Shown here: positions 8,581 through 20,091 of the stretch, piece by piece
Numbering within the stretch: the first letter of the stretch is position 1
Layout of the letters: each line of letters starts with the position of its first letter
NCBI RefSeq assembly: GCF_002208135.1
Contig: NZ_CP021646.1
Coordinates: 3,556,501-3,620,500 of the forward strand
Direction of reading: 5' to 3'
Length of the DNA stretch: 64,000 nt
From: Pseudoalteromonas piscicida
GTDB taxonomy: Bacteria > Pseudomonadota > Gammaproteobacteria > Enterobacterales > Alteromonadaceae
Position numbers and translations under genes: made by a program
The notes under the pieces: model-generated
Told to the model about the DNA's origin: nothing
Seen by the model: only the letters and a program-made list of their open reading frames with translations
Databases searched by the model: none

Positions 8581-8798
8581 AAAAGTCACTCTACTACAGA
8601 TCGATTATCGGTTGCGATGACGCACTGATTTGACCTAAGCGGACTTTATCGTGGCGCACACTGACCGAGGACAGTTCGGGCGCGCGAGTATATCAAACTC
8701 AGAGCCGATTAGGAAATAAACAAACCTTTTCCCTTTGTGCTCTACAAAGCCTTTTGCCCGGGCTCACCCAAGCAAAAGACCCGCTTACTTATTTAAGG

Positions 8799-9455
8799 CT
8801 AAGCAATACTCGGTAAGCTCGCCTCAGCTAGTGCTTGATAATGCTGCTGAAGTTGTGCCACTTTCGGGGCGCTCATGGGCGTCGCGTAAGGTTTAAAAAT
8901 CATCAGAACTTTAACAATGCCATTGTATATATCTTGTTGCTCAAGTACGCCTGTCATTCTTCTGGCTTTAACATAGGGAGTCCAGAAACTAACGGTCATT
9001 TTCAGCATATGCGCGAGCTCTTTTGCATCGTCATCATCTATGGTGATCACGCCCGTATCTCTTAGGCCAATTACTACCGCTTTAACTTGCTCAAGTAAGC
9101 GTGACTGAAAAGCAATGTAGTTTTTTTTCAATTCATCATCACGAGCCAAGATGTCTGTCAGGTTGTCGTAGAAAAAGTGATAACGCCACATCAGGTCGAA
9201 CAAGGAGTCTAAATATTGAGTTAGCTGCTCAAGAGGTTCGTTGTGCTGCTCCAGTGGCTTAAAGTGCGTATTTAAATGCTCGCTGTAAAGCGCGAATATT
9301 TGCCGAATGATGTCTTCTTTATTTTTAAAATGATAGTACAAATTGCCAGGGCTAATCCCCAAACTGGACGCTATATGGTTTGTCGTAATCGCGCGCTCTC
9401 CATGCAAATTAAATAACGCGATGCTGGTACGTATTATTTTTTCCTTGGTATTCAT
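8799..9455 (-). CDS. TetR/AcrR family transcriptional regulator
   Basis: 218 residues. The N-terminal 50 form a TetR helix-turn-helix (TNHIASSLGISPGNLYYHFKNKEDII), and the rest is an all-helical ligand-binding domain with the segment WRYHFFYDNLTDILARDDEL seen in a TetR subfamily of marine gammaproteobacteria. Target and ligand cannot be read from the sequence. It is divergent from coaD across 185 bp, but coaD is normally constitutive, so regulation of coaD is not implied. An AGAG site precedes the ATG. A hairpin of CTTTTGC / GCAAAAG lies about 30 nt past the stop. Confidence 0.9.
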   Translation of the reverse strand: MNTKEKIIRTSIALFNLHGERAITTNHIASSLGISPGNLYYHFKNKEDIIRQIFALYSEHLNTHFKPLEQHNEPLEQLTQYLDSLFDLMWRYHFFYDNLTDILARDDELKKNYIAFQSRLLEQVKAVVIGLRDTGVITIDDDDAKELAHMLKMTVSFWTPYVKARRMTGVLEQQDIYNGIVKVLMIFKPYATPMSAPKVAQLQQHYQALAEASLPSIA

Positions 9456-9556
9456 TACGATTCTCTATCTTTGTTGATAACGTGGTCGCGCTATAGCTAG
9501 GGTTACTAGGCTATTTCGCGCTCCATGTAAAAAAATAGCACTAATTTTAACTCTAG

Positions 9557-11449
<1,893 letters not shown>

Positions 11450-11478
<29 letters not shown>

Positions 11479-12031
11479 CGAGCGGCCATCGCCGCTCTTT
11501 TATTATGGCGTATAATCCAAGAAAGTCCTTAGGAATAAGCAAAACTACAATTAAAAGCCAATCGGTTATATACATTCCGATAGTGTATAACCAGTAAACC
11601 CAATCACGATAATCTTTATCCACTCGGTGATTAGTAATAATATCCTCATTTATAATTAAAGCAAAAAGAAGTGAGTTTACAGTTAAAAAACCTATCGTAT
11701 AGAATTTCACTACTTTTGTCAGTCGATACTCAGGAAACTTAAATAGCTTTACTAACAAAAGTATTGTAGAAATATCTAAGAATAAAAATATAAAGTAAAT
11801 TGAAAGATCATAGAACCCCGCTGTACCAGTTAACCAGCCTTTTGACTCACAAAAATAAAATGTAGGTATTGTGAGAAAATATGAACCTGCGAGGAGAAAT
11901 GAAATGCCACTGAGCTGCTTAAATTTAGGGTTTTTAGTCGCTCGAACAAAGTTAAAGAGTGCCACAAAAAGTAGAATCCATGAGTGCAAACTACTAAGAA
12001 ACAAGTAAAACAAATAGTGAAAATCGACCAC
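11450..12031 (-). CDS. Multi-pass membrane protein, module paralogue A
   Basis: 193 residues from a GTG, four bases after the stop of the upstream paralogue. About five hydrophobic helices are visible. I do not recognise the family. It aligns loosely with the neighbouring gene at 12036-12551: both have a helix with LFLDIS or LFDLFT near the middle, a TVN motif in the next helix, and a conserved tail (IPKDFLGLYAIIKERR here, VNKDWLGIKWAISKVR there). It forms an apparent three-gene operon with that paralogue and the small peptide at 12558. Its last 29 bases overlap the Wzi-like gene on the other strand, so the Wzi terminator lies inside this coding sequence. Confidence 0.75.
11480..11504 (+). 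terminator. Terminator of coaD-wzi unit
   Basis: A 7-bp GC-rich stem (GAGCGGC / GCCGCTC) with loop CATC, followed by TTTTATT. It begins two bases after the Wzi-like stop and lies inside the 3' end of the convergent membrane-protein gene. Confidence 0.75.
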
Positions 12032-12035
12032 AACT

Positions 12036-12551
12036 TCAAGCTACCCTAGCTCTCACCTTACTTATAGCCCATTTAATACCTAACCAATCTTTATTGACTA
12101 ATAGAGAAGTAACCATAATAAAGTCCACAGAAATCACTATATATGAGTACAAATACCATAATAACCAGCGTGTTACATTTTCATAAACATATGTATCAAT
12201 ATACATAAAGAAGAACATAACAGTATTAACAGTCAAACCTATCATGGTATATAAAACGCCGACCTCAAGCTTTTCATCTTTAAAAAATGTATAAGTGACA
12301 AGAAAAAGAGCTAACAAAGTAAAGAGATCAAACAAAGCAAATATCCCGTGAATAGCTGTGTTGTAACTATCAGAAACAATGATAAAATCACTTACAAAGT
12401 AGGAGGTAAATAACAGGATAGAAGCGACGAGTAGCTGTAAATTTTTCTGGACTTTTAGTATATAAAAAAATAAATGTAGTAATGAAGCCATCAAGAAGCC
12501 CCATATTACAAGGGCTCCTATACTCATACCAAAAAAATCATAAATTAACAT
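12036..12551 (-). CDS. Multi-pass membrane protein, module paralogue B
   Basis: 171 residues with about five hydrophobic helices, few charged residues and a basic C-terminal tail (KVRARVA). It is a likely paralogue of the 193-residue protein encoded next. It starts 6 bases after the stop of the 52-residue peptide gene and has no clear ribosome site of its own, so translation probably depends on the peptide gene. Unknown function; the linkage suggests a partner, immunity-type protein or exporter for the peptide, but no catalytic motif supports any of these. The base composition is AT-rich compared with the flanking arg and coa genes, as in the island at 33.8-35.8 kb. Confidence 0.75.
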   Translation of the reverse strand: MLIYDFFGMSIGALVIWGFLMASLLHLFFYILKVQKNLQLLVASILLFTSYFVSDFIIVSDSYNTAIHGIFALFDLFTLLALFLVTYTFFKDEKLEVGVLYTMIGLTVNTVMFFFMYIDTYVYENVTRWLLWYLYSYIVISVDFIMVTSLLVNKDWLGIKWAISKVRARVA

Positions 12552-12557
12552 TAATCA

Positions 12558-12716
12558 TTAGTGCGGATCTTTAGACCCAGGTGGAGTAATTACACTTCCA
12601 CGTGCGCCAGATACCATCTCAAGTTTACTTCCAGATTGAATTACCTTATCAGAAAGCGACTTTACTTGACCAGTTGTTTTAGCTTGATTTTTTCTCGCTA
12701 GGATTGTTCTTATCAT
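12558..12716 (-). CDS. 52-residue peptide, possible precursor
   Basis: A short gene starting at an ATG with a strong GAGGG site 8 bases upstream. The product is basic at the N-terminus (MIRTILARKNQAKTTGQ) and ends in GSVITPPGSKDPH, with a Ser/Gly-rich middle (QSGSK, VSGARGS). There is no cysteine. The block RGSVITP resembles GGTVIDP near the end of the peptide at 34375-34548. The gene is followed after 6 bases by two membrane-protein paralogues. The strong ribosome site, operon context and similarity to the second locus support a real gene; precursor status is inference. Confidence 0.65.
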   Translation of the reverse strand: MIRTILARKNQAKTTGQVKSLSDKVIQSGSKLEMVSGARGSVITPPGSKDPH

Positions 12717-12844
12717 GAAATTTCCCTCAATATTTACAAATTAGTCTTAACTCTAAAAGTGAGTCATCTAAAAATTATCGGGATTAATTAAGCACAGGGT
12801 ATGCCAATATTCATTGAGACAAATTCAATCGGTTGATTTACATA

Positions 12845-12874
12845 CAGAAAGAGCGCTTACTAGCGCTCTTTCTG
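12845..12874 (-). terminator. Terminator of the argCBFGH operon
   Basis: A perfect 13-bp stem (CAGAAAGAGCGCT / AGCGCTCTTTCTG) with a 4-nt loop begins 20 nt past the argH stop. It separates argH from the peptide gene downstream on the same strand. Confidence 0.8.
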
Positions 12875-12893
12875 ATTCTATAAAAGCTTAGTG

Positions 12894-14759
12894 TTAAGCC
12901 ACAAATTTACATGGAATACTTAAGCTAGATGTTTGTTTTATAATGAAATCCATCGCAATTTCATCACAGTTATCTTTACGCAAGCACAGCTCACAGTCTT
13001 TCATCACTTTTTCAGGCAAGCTATCTTTGGTACAGTTGTTAAAACCTTGTTTCATAAAGAAGCCAGGCACTCTAGTTAGCACAATAATACGATTGAGTGC
13101 CAATTTTTTGGCTTTCACCAGTAAATGCTCGACTAAAAGTTGCCCTTGTCCCTTTATTTCGCTTTCGGGATTTACACCCAAAGAGCGAATTTCAGCAAGC
13201 CCAGTGTCGTAAATATACAAAGATGCACACCCGGTCACTTTGCCATCGACCTCAGTTACCGCAAACTCATTGATACTATGGATCATGTCACTTTTCGCTC
13301 GCGGTAGGTTCTCACCTACTTTAGCCCAGTATTGAATCAATCCTGCAATGGCTTCAACATCATCTAAATTGGCATCACGTACTAAGATTTTTTGCTTTTT
13401 TTTTGCCGTTTTAATGGCACTAGTTACTTGTGGCAATGAAGTGCCGCCTAATGCTTTACGAGCGGCAATACAAGCGTCAATTTCGAGTACAGGGTAGACA
13501 TCCTCTGCAATTACAGCGCTGACTTGCTGGAATTCTTCTAAGCTCAGATCCTCGAGGTTTTGCCCCTTACTAATAGCCAACTGCACTAATTCACCGACGA
13601 TGTGGTGGCCTTCCCTAAACGGTATTCCCTTAGCAACGAGATAATCCGCAAGCTCAGTTGCATTGGCGTGACCACCTTTTGCCGCCGCTAACGTTTTATC
13701 ACCATTAACCTTAATGCCTTTAACACATGCTTCAGCCATATGAATACACGCAAGCCAAGTTGGCATGGCATCAAATAGGCCTTCTTTGTCTTCCTGCATG
13801 TCTTTGTTATAGGCCAAAGGCAAAGCTTTAAGCGTCATCATCATGCCGCTAAAGGCACCAAAAACTCGGCCAGTTTTGCCGCGGATCAGCTCTAAGGCGT
13901 CAGGGTTCTTTTTCTGTGGCATCAAGGATGAGCCGGACGTCACGCTGTCGGCCAGATCAATAAATCCAGATTCACCAGAATTGTAAAATATCAAATCTTC
14001 AGCAAAACGAGATAAATGCATCATTGAAATAGACGCACAACTGAGTAGCTCAACCACAAAATCACGATCAGAGACCGCATCTAAACTATTACGAGAGGCT
14101 TCTCTAAAGCCAAGGTTAACGGCCAACACTTCACGGTCGATAGGATAAGCAGTCCCCGCGAGTGCACCTGAGCCAAGTGGACACACATTTAACCTTTCAA
14201 GCGCATCATTTAAGCGCGACTCATCGCGCTCAATCATCTCAACGTAAGCCATACACCAATGACTAAAGAGTACTGGCTGAGCACGCTGTAAATGGGTGTA
14301 GCCTGGTAAAATAGTACCAAGCTCCTGCTCTGCAAGTGTAACCAAAGCTTGCTTGAGTGAACTCAGTGCCACAAGCAGTTGCTGCGCAGTTTTACGACTC
14401 CACAGTCTAAAATCAGTGGCTACTTGGTCGTTACGGCTTCGACCTGTGTGCAGCTTTTTACCTAAATCACCCACTTTGTCGATAAGTTTAGCTTCAACAT
14501 AAGAATGAATATCCTCATGTCCCGCAGTTGCTACACTACGCGGATCAGCAATCACTTCATCCAAAAGCTGTTTCAGCGCAGCGATGATCTGCTGATGTTC
14601 GCTTTCAGTTAATACTTCTACTTGCTTTAGCGCACCCGCCCAAGCGATAGAGCCAACAATATCTTGCTCTGCCAATTGATAATCAAATGGCAGAGAATCA
14701 TTAAATTGCTTAAATGCCTCATCAGGACCTGATGAAAAACGGCCGCCCCATAATGCCAT
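12894..14759 (-). CDS. argH: Argininosuccinate lyase fused to N-acetyltransferase domain, ArgH(A)
   Basis: 621 residues, about 160 longer than a plain argininosuccinate lyase. Residues 1-460 are the lyase, which splits argininosuccinate to arginine and fumarate, with signature [12 protein letters not shown]. Residues about 465-620 form a GNAT domain ([18 protein letters not shown], then [10 protein letters not shown], then [11 protein letters not shown]), which provides N-acetylglutamate synthase activity for the first step of arginine synthesis. Such ArgH(A) fusions are known from Moritella, Vibrio and Alteromonas relatives. Its tail has a cysteine cluster ([15 protein letters not shown]). 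An AGGAG site precedes the ATG; it starts 14 bases after argG. Confidence 0.96.
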   Translation of the reverse strand: MALWGGRFSSGPDEAFKQFNDSLPFDYQLAEQDIVGSIAWAGALKQVEVLTESEHQQIIAALKQLLDEVIADPRSVATAGHEDIHSYVEAKLIDKVGDLGKKLHTGRSRNDQVATDFRLWSRKTAQQLLVALSSLKQALVTLAEQELGTILPGYTHLQRAQPVLFSHWCMAYVEMIERDESRLNDALERLNVCPLGSGALAGTAYPIDREVLAVNLGFREASRNSLDAVSDRDFVVELLSCASISMMHLSRFAEDLIFYNSGESGFIDLADSVTSGSSLMPQKKNPDALELIRGKTGRVFGAFSGMMMTLKALPLAYNKDMQEDKEGLFDAMPTWLACIHMAEACVKGIKVNGDKTLAAAKGGHANATELADYLVAKGIPFREGHHIVGELVQLAISKGQNLEDLSLEEFQQVSAVIAEDVYPVLEIDACIAARKALGGTSLPQVTSAIKTAKKKQKILVRDANLDDVEAIAGLIQYWAKVGENLPRAKSDMIHSINEFAVTEVDGKVTGCASLYIYDTGLAEIRSLGVNPESEIKGQGQLLVEHLLVKAKKLALNRIIVLTRVPGFFMKQGFNNCTKDSLPEKVMKDCELCLRKDNCDEIAMDFIIKQTSSLSIPCKFVA

Positions 14760-14773
14760 CTCGCTCTCCTACC

Positions 14774-15985
14774 TTAAGACTGCTTTTGCTTGTTTAACGC
14801 CGCTATCCGGCTAGATAGTGAGAATAGACGAATGAATCCCTCCGCATGAGATTGGTCATATACGTCATCTTCACCAAATGTGGCAAAATCTTCGCTGTAT
14901 AAGCTATTGATTGATTGCTTTTGCACTGCATGTACGTGGCCTTTATAAAGCTTAAGTACCACCTCGCCAGTTGCCTGCTGTGCGAATGACTCTGCAGCAG
15001 CTAGAATTGAATCTTTCAGTGGGGTAAACCAGCGACCATCATAAACTAAGTGTGCAAACTCTTCGCTAAGCGCGGTTTTCCATTTACGACAAGATTTGTC
15101 TAAGATCAGCTCATCAATCGCTTGTAACGCAGCCATCATCACAGTGCCTCCCGGTGTTTCATAACAGCCACGAGATTTCATGCCGACGAGACGGTTTTCA
15201 ACGATATCCACACGACCAACACCGTGCGGCGCTGCAATCTCGTTTAACTTAACTAGACACTGATAAGGACTGTAACGCTCACCGTTAACACCGGTGATTT
15301 CACCCTTTTCGATTAACACCGACACATATTCAGGCTGATCCGGTGCAGCTTCTGGAGAATTAGTCATGGTCCAAACCTGACCGCTTGGCTCATTCCATGG
15401 ATCTTCCAATTCACCACCTTCGTGAGAAATATGCCAAGCATTGGCATCACGACTGTAGATTTTAGTAGCAGAGGCTGCACAAGGGATATTACGCTCAGCC
15501 AGATAGTCGAGCAGTGATTCACGGCTTGATAGTGACCATTCACGCCATGGTGCAATCACTTTAAGGTCAGGCGCAAGCGCTGAGAAGCAAGATTCAAAAC
15601 GCACCTGATCGTTCCCCTTGCCTGTACAACCATGAGAAAGTGCATCCGCGCCAACTTTACGGGCGATTTCTACTTGAGCTTTGGCAATAATAGGACGCGC
15701 CATCGAAGTACCCAGTAAATATGTCCCTTCATAGATAGCGCCAGTTTTAAGAGTTGGATAAATGTAGTCGCTAACCATTTCTTCTTTTAAGTCGACGATA
15801 TAGCACTCAGAGGCACCTGATGCGATTGCCTTTTCTTCAACCCCAACCAGTTCTTCTTCACCCTGACCTACATCGGCAACAAAGGCGACAACTTCACAAC
15901 CGTAGTTCTCTTTTAACCATGGCACAATCGCTGATGTGTCTAATCCACCAGAGTAAGCCAGTACCACTTTTTTAATCTTGCTCAT
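14774..15985 (-). CDS. argG: Argininosuccinate synthase
   Basis: 403 residues from the ATG at 15985, which starts [20 protein letters not shown]; the open frame continues five codons upstream. It joins citrulline and aspartate using ATP. The PP-loop AYSGGLDTS near residue 10 and the segments [13 protein letters not shown] and [14 protein letters not shown] are family hallmarks. It lies between argF (11-base gap) and argH (14-base gap) in a single arg operon. Confidence 0.97.
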   Translation of the reverse strand: MSKIKKVVLAYSGGLDTSAIVPWLKENYGCEVVAFVADVGQGEEELVGVEEKAIASGASECYIVDLKEEMVSDYIYPTLKTGAIYEGTYLLGTSMARPIIAKAQVEIARKVGADALSHGCTGKGNDQVRFESCFSALAPDLKVIAPWREWSLSSRESLLDYLAERNIPCAASATKIYSRDANAWHISHEGGELEDPWNEPSGQVWTMTNSPEAAPDQPEYVSVLIEKGEITGVNGERYSPYQCLVKLNEIAAPHGVGRVDIVENRLVGMKSRGCYETPGGTVMMAALQAIDELILDKSCRKWKTALSEEFAHLVYDGRWFTPLKDSILAAAESFAQQATGEVVLKLYKGHVHAVQKQSINSLYSEDFATFGEDDVYDQSHAEGFIRLFSLSSRIAALNKQKQS

Positions 15986-15996
15986 GTTCTTTAACC

Positions 15997-16917
15997 TCAA
16001 ACGTAATCTTTGTTTAACAGCGATACCAGCAATGCGTTTTGGGCATGCATGCGGTTTTCAGCTTGTTGAATAATTTTTGACTTTGGCCCGTCCATCACTT
16101 CAGAAGTAATTTCAAACTCACGATGTGCTGGCTGGCAGTGCAAAATGGTTTGTGCGCCACAAGCCTCAACCAATTGTTGGTTGATTTGATATGGCATAAA
16201 GGTGTCTTTCACCTGTTCAAGTGGTGTTTTATTCCCCATCGAAACCCAAGTATCAGCGTAGAGCACATTGGCGCCAGCCGCCGCTTCTACCCGATCACTG
16301 ACAAGGACCGAGGCGCCATTTACCGCCGCAATTTGTTCAGCTTGCTTTACAATCTGTGCATCTGGCGAATGGCCTTTAGGACAAACCGCCACAAAATCAG
16401 TGCCTAATGTTGCTGCAAGCAACATTAATGAATGCGTTACGTTGTTGCCTTCACCGAGATAAGCGATTTTGATCTGACTGACATCGTCGTAAGTTTCAAA
16501 TAAGGTGAGAAAATCAGCCAACGCTTGGCAAGGGTGATATAAATCACATAGGCTATTCACAACTGGCACAGACGAAAACTCAGCGAGCGTCTCAAGCGTA
16601 CTATGATGATTTACACGAGCCACAAGGCCATCGGCCCAAGTCGAAATATTAAGCGCAAAATCTTTTACGGATTCACGCGCCCCCATTGCGCCATTTTGCT
16701 GATCTAAATACACAGCATGGCCGCCTAATTTGTGGATACCGATATCAAACGATAGCCGCGTTCTTAAGCTCGGCTTTTCGAATAACGTGACAATCGACTT
16801 GCCAGCTAAGGCTTGGTTATATTCTTGCGGTTGATTTTTAATATTTTTTGCAAGCTTTAATAAGTTTAAAACGTTAGTTTGGTCTAATTCCAAACCAGTT
16901 AAAAAATGTTTAGTCAT
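15997..16917 (-). CDS. argF: Ornithine carbamoyltransferase
   Basis: 306 residues. It makes citrulline from ornithine and carbamoyl phosphate. Visible landmarks are the carbamoyl-phosphate motif in [22 protein letters not shown], and the ornithine-binding HCQPAHR (HCLP in most homologues, with Gln in place of Leu here). The start is 9 bases after argB. The gene belongs to the argCBFGH operon. Confidence 0.96.
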   Translation of the reverse strand: MTKHFLTGLELDQTNVLNLLKLAKNIKNQPQEYNQALAGKSIVTLFEKPSLRTRLSFDIGIHKLGGHAVYLDQQNGAMGARESVKDFALNISTWADGLVARVNHHSTLETLAEFSSVPVVNSLCDLYHPCQALADFLTLFETYDDVSQIKIAYLGEGNNVTHSLMLLAATLGTDFVAVCPKGHSPDAQIVKQAEQIAAVNGASVLVSDRVEAAAGANVLYADTWVSMGNKTPLEQVKDTFMPYQINQQLVEACGAQTILHCQPAHREFEITSEVMDGPKSKIIQQAENRMHAQNALLVSLLNKDYV

Positions 16918-16926
16918 GATGTTTTC

Positions 16927-17706
16927 CTACGGCAGAATTTGTGTACCTACGTGCTCACCATTGAGCAACGCAATTAAATTTTCTGGCTTTTGCCAGCTAG
17001 AGATGTACACCCCTCGTCGTAAGTGTTGGGCAGCGTGAAGACTGGTCTTAACTTTGACCTCCATCCCGCCCAGAATGACCTTTTGCGCGATTAACGTTGA
17101 AATCTGTTCCGCGTTAAGTTGATTTAATGGCTGTTTATCGCCATCAAGTACCGCCTCAACGTCAGTCATAAAAATAAGTTCTGCACCAAGTTTACTGGCG
17201 ATAGCAGCTGCTGCTTCATCCGCATTCACGTTGTATAAATGGCCGTCAGCGCCAATACCTACTGAACTAACAACAGGCAACCTATCAAACTCCAACACTG
17301 CTTCAAGCATGCCACCTACACTCGCTTCACAGCTACCCACACGGCCAAGCGCTTTTAGTTTTTGAGTTGTGGTAAACCCTGCATCATATAAGCACAGCCC
17401 AACGGGCTTGAGCGTGGCGGTAATGGCGTCCGCCATCAGTTGCTTGTTAGCACAGCCTGCAAGTGCACCAACAATATAGGGCATTTGCTCTTGCGGACTG
17501 ATCCGCAATCCTTGATGTTTTGCAGTAGCAAAACCGGCATCGGTCAGCCACTTATCAACCAGCGCCCCGCCACCATGAACAATCACAAACTGCTTGTGTG
17601 GTGCATCCTGTTGAATTTGCTTGATAGCTGAAAACAATGCTTGCGCTGCACCCTCTTGATTCAACACCGCGCCACCTAGTTTTATCACCCAAGTTTGTTT
17701 GCTCAT
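16927..17706 (-). CDS. argB: Acetylglutamate kinase
   Basis: 259 residues, the length of the short gammaproteobacterial type. It phosphorylates N-acetylglutamate with ATP in the second step of arginine synthesis. Motifs are KLGGAVL at the N-terminus, VHGGGALVDKWL, and NVNADEAAAAIASKLGAELIFMTD cut here into its parts NVNADEAA and LIFMTDVE, which carry the nucleotide- and substrate-binding residues. It overlaps argC by four bases (ATGA), which suggests translational coupling. Confidence 0.96.
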   Translation of the reverse strand: MSKQTWVIKLGGAVLNQEGAAQALFSAIKQIQQDAPHKQFVIVHGGGALVDKWLTDAGFATAKHQGLRISPQEQMPYIVGALAGCANKQLMADAITATLKPVGLCLYDAGFTTTQKLKALGRVGSCEASVGGMLEAVLEFDRLPVVSSVGIGADGHLYNVNADEAAAAIASKLGAELIFMTDVEAVLDGDKQPLNQLNAEQISTLIAQKVILGGMEVKVKTSLHAAQHLRRGVYISSWQKPENLIALLNGEHVGTQILP

Positions 17707-18716
17707 GCTGATACTCCTAAACCTTGATAATGCTCAAGTCCCGCCGCCAAGTTCATACACTGTAATGCTTGGCCTGCAGCCCCTTTAAGCAAGTTATCAA
17801 TCGCGACAACCACGATCAGTTGATTGCCCTTTTGCTGCCAACCAATATCCACAAAAGGTTGATTTTCAACGGCTTTGATTGATGGAAGTTGACTCCCCTT
17901 TAACCTGATCAGCGGCTCATCGGCAAGCACCTGGTAAGCGGCATCGACTTGATTTGGTGTGACATTTTCTTTCAGAGTGACGTAGATCGTTTCCAAGATA
18001 CCACGCTTAAAATTCCCTAAATGCGGCGTAAACAACACTGGGTGTTCAAGGTATTTTTCTATTTCTGGACTATGTCTGTGCGTAAACAAACCGTATGGTG
18101 CAAGAGATACTTCGCAAAAGTGTGTGGCGACATTCGCTTTTCTTCCTGCGCCGGTAACACCAGAAACAGCATTGATGATAACTGGCTGCTCTGTTATCAG
18201 ATCAGCTTGTTGTAATGGCTTAAGTGCATTGAGTGCCGCAGTCGGATAGCAGCCCGCGACCGCCACTAACTTTGCCGTTTTAATAGCATCGCCATACCAT
18301 TCAGCTAACCCGTATTGCGCTTGCGCTAACCAGTCTTGATGTGGGTGAGAAAAACCGTAGTAAGTTTCGTAGTCTTCATTGCTAGATAAACGGTAACCTC
18401 CAGATAGGTCAAAAACCCGTTTGCCCATCTGTAAAAATACCGGTGCAAGTTCCACGCTAACCTTGTGATCCGTGCATAAACACACATAGTCCGATGATTG
18501 CTCTATCAATGAAAAAGCTTGCTCATTTAAGGGTTGCAGCTCAATATCTAGCAAGCCCGAATATTCTGGATATAAATCGCTGATGAATTTGTGTTTGTCT
18601 AAGCTTTGCTCAGATACAAAGCAATGCGCAAGTGTGAAGGCAGGATGCTTGGCAACCAGCTTAGCAAGCTCAGCGCCACTGTAGCCGCTCGCTCCGATTA
18701 TAGATACTTTCAACAT
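17703..18716 (-). CDS. argC: N-acetyl-gamma-glutamyl-phosphate reductase
   Basis: 337 residues. It reduces acetylglutamyl phosphate to the semialdehyde using NADPH. The Rossmann motif GASGYSGAEL starts at residue 8, and the catalytic cysteine is in VAGCYPTAALNAL. It is the first gene of the argCBFGH operon and is divergent from argE, with the shared control region 18717-18889 between them. Confidence 0.96.
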   Translation of the reverse strand: MLKVSIIGASGYSGAELAKLVAKHPAFTLAHCFVSEQSLDKHKFISDLYPEYSGLLDIELQPLNEQAFSLIEQSSDYVCLCTDHKVSVELAPVFLQMGKRVFDLSGGYRLSSNEDYETYYGFSHPHQDWLAQAQYGLAEWYGDAIKTAKLVAVAGCYPTAALNALKPLQQADLITEQPVIINAVSGVTGAGRKANVATHFCEVSLAPYGLFTHRHSPEIEKYLEHPVLFTPHLGNFKRGILETIYVTLKENVTPNQVDAAYQVLADEPLIRLKGSQLPSIKAVENQPFVDIGWQQKGNQLIVVVAIDNLLKGAAGQALQCMNLAAGLEHYQGLGVSA

Positions 18717-18816
18717 AGTGTTCTCAAGATTAAAAAAGTTTGATTTGGATTGGTTCTGCTAGTTGTTGAAGTCAAATCGTCGCATTGCTGTTCCAAAATA
18801 TATTTATGCTAAAAAA

Positions 18817-18832
18817 GTGAATTGATATTCAC
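18817..18832. promoter_or_regulatory. ARG box (ArgR operator)
   Basis: GTGAATTGATATTCAC is a near-perfect palindrome that matches the core of the ArgR consensus (TGAAT, four bases, ATTCA). It lies between divergent argC and argE, the arrangement found in E. coli argECBH. A second weaker copy, TTTGAATAAGTATTTTA, is at 18864-18880 beside the argE ribosome site. Arginine-bound ArgR is expected to repress both directions. Confidence 0.8.
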
Positions 18833-18850
18833 TCTAAACATCTTTATATT
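18822..18850 (+). promoter_or_regulatory. Predicted argE promoter overlapping the ARG box
   Basis: TTGATA at 18822-18827 and TATATT at 18845-18850 are separated by 17 bases. The -35 element lies inside the ARG box, so repressor binding would block RNA polymerase. Confidence 0.65.
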
Positions 18851-18889
18851 TTTATGCAAGAACTTTGAATAAGTATTTTAGGAATTTTT

Positions 18890-20037
18890 ATGAAATTACC
18901 CGCTTTTATGGAAATGTATCAGCAACTGATCGCCGCGCCATCTATCAGTGCATTAGAAGAAAGTCTCAACATGAGCAATCAGAATGTGATCCATCTACTC
19001 GCACAGTGGTGCGAAACGTTAGGGTTTACCGTTGAAGTAACAGAGCTTGAACATGCAAAAGGAAAATATAATCTAATTGCAAGGCGAGGTAGTGGCGATG
19101 GTGGGTTAATGTTGGCCGGCCATACGGATACCGTGCCATTCGACGATAGCCGCTGGCAATTTGATCCTTTTAAATTAAGCGAGCAAGATAATAAATTATA
19201 TGGTCTTGGAAGCATTGACATGAAAGGTTTTTTTGCTTTTGTATTAAATGCAATCTCAGAGCTTGATGAATTACAGCAAAGTGCACCTATCATGATTTTA
19301 GCCACCGCCGATGAAGAAACCACTATGGCTGGCGCTCAGGAAATTGCTAAACATCCAAGCTTGAAACCGGCGCGCTGTATTATCGGAGAGCCCACGGATA
19401 TGGTGCCGGTATTTACCCACAAAGGTCATATGACGACCGCCATCCGTATCGTTGGTCGCTCAGGCCATAGTTCAGATCCGGAGCGCGGCTTAAATGCCAT
19501 TGAAATCATGCATCAGGTGATTGCAAATTTATTAAAATTAAGAGAAGAATTAAAGAATAAATATTCAACTCCGCATTTTGCTATTCCTTACCCAACTCTA
19601 AACCTTGGACACATTCATGGTGGCGACAATGCCAACCGTATTTGTGGCTGTTGTGAACTACATATTGATATGCGCCCTTTGCCTGGTTTAAGCATCAAAG
19701 AACTACAAGCCATGCTCACCGCAGCTGTGGCCCCATCAACACACATTATCCAAATAGTGTGTCAGTTATAGATATGCACGAACCCATTCCTGCTTTTACC
19801 GGCTCAACGGATTCTGCTTTAGTGAAAATGGCTGAGCGCCTGTCAGGACAACAAGCAATTGCTGTAAACTATTGCACCGAAGCACCATTTCTACAGCAGC
19901 TAGGCTGCGAAACTATCGTTATGGGACCGGGTTCGATTAATCAAGCACACCAACCCAACGAGTTTTTAGCAATGGAAAAAATCCAGCCAAGTCAGGATAT
20001 TATTAAACAACTAATAAGAGAAAGTTGCTTTGCTTAA
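18890..20037 (+). pseudogene. argE: Acetylornithine deacetylase ArgE, interrupted by a frameshift
   Basis: Two overlapping frames, 18890-19771 and about 19735-20037, together encode one full-length ArgE of about 382 residues. The first part has the metal-site motifs [22 protein letters not shown] and IGEPTDM. The second part has [22 protein letters not shown] and [13 protein letters not shown], which holds the last metal-binding histidine. Restoring one C in the run at 19731-19734 gives an uninterrupted reading ([16 protein letters not shown]). As written, the protein ends early at 19771 and lacks the C-terminal ligand. This may be a true mutation or a base-calling error. ArgE converts acetylornithine to ornithine. 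Confidence 0.9.
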
Positions 20038-20047
20038 TCATAATTAG

Positions 20048-20074
20048 AAAGGGCGCTCACCCGAGCGCCCTTTT
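20048..20074. terminator. Bidirectional terminator between argE and the metalloprotease
   Basis: A perfect 11-bp stem (AAAGGGCGCTC / GAGCGCCCTTT) with a 4-nt loop and a T-run on the plus strand. The A-run at the start of the stem gives a T-run on the minus strand, so it can serve both convergent genes. Confidence 0.85.
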
Positions 20075-20091
20075 CAGCTTCGCTTTAAAGG

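Noticed and set aside
19759..20037. Separate small gene starting at an internal ATG-like codon
   Set aside because: The sequence is the C-terminal part of ArgE in a shifted frame, with no start signals of its own.
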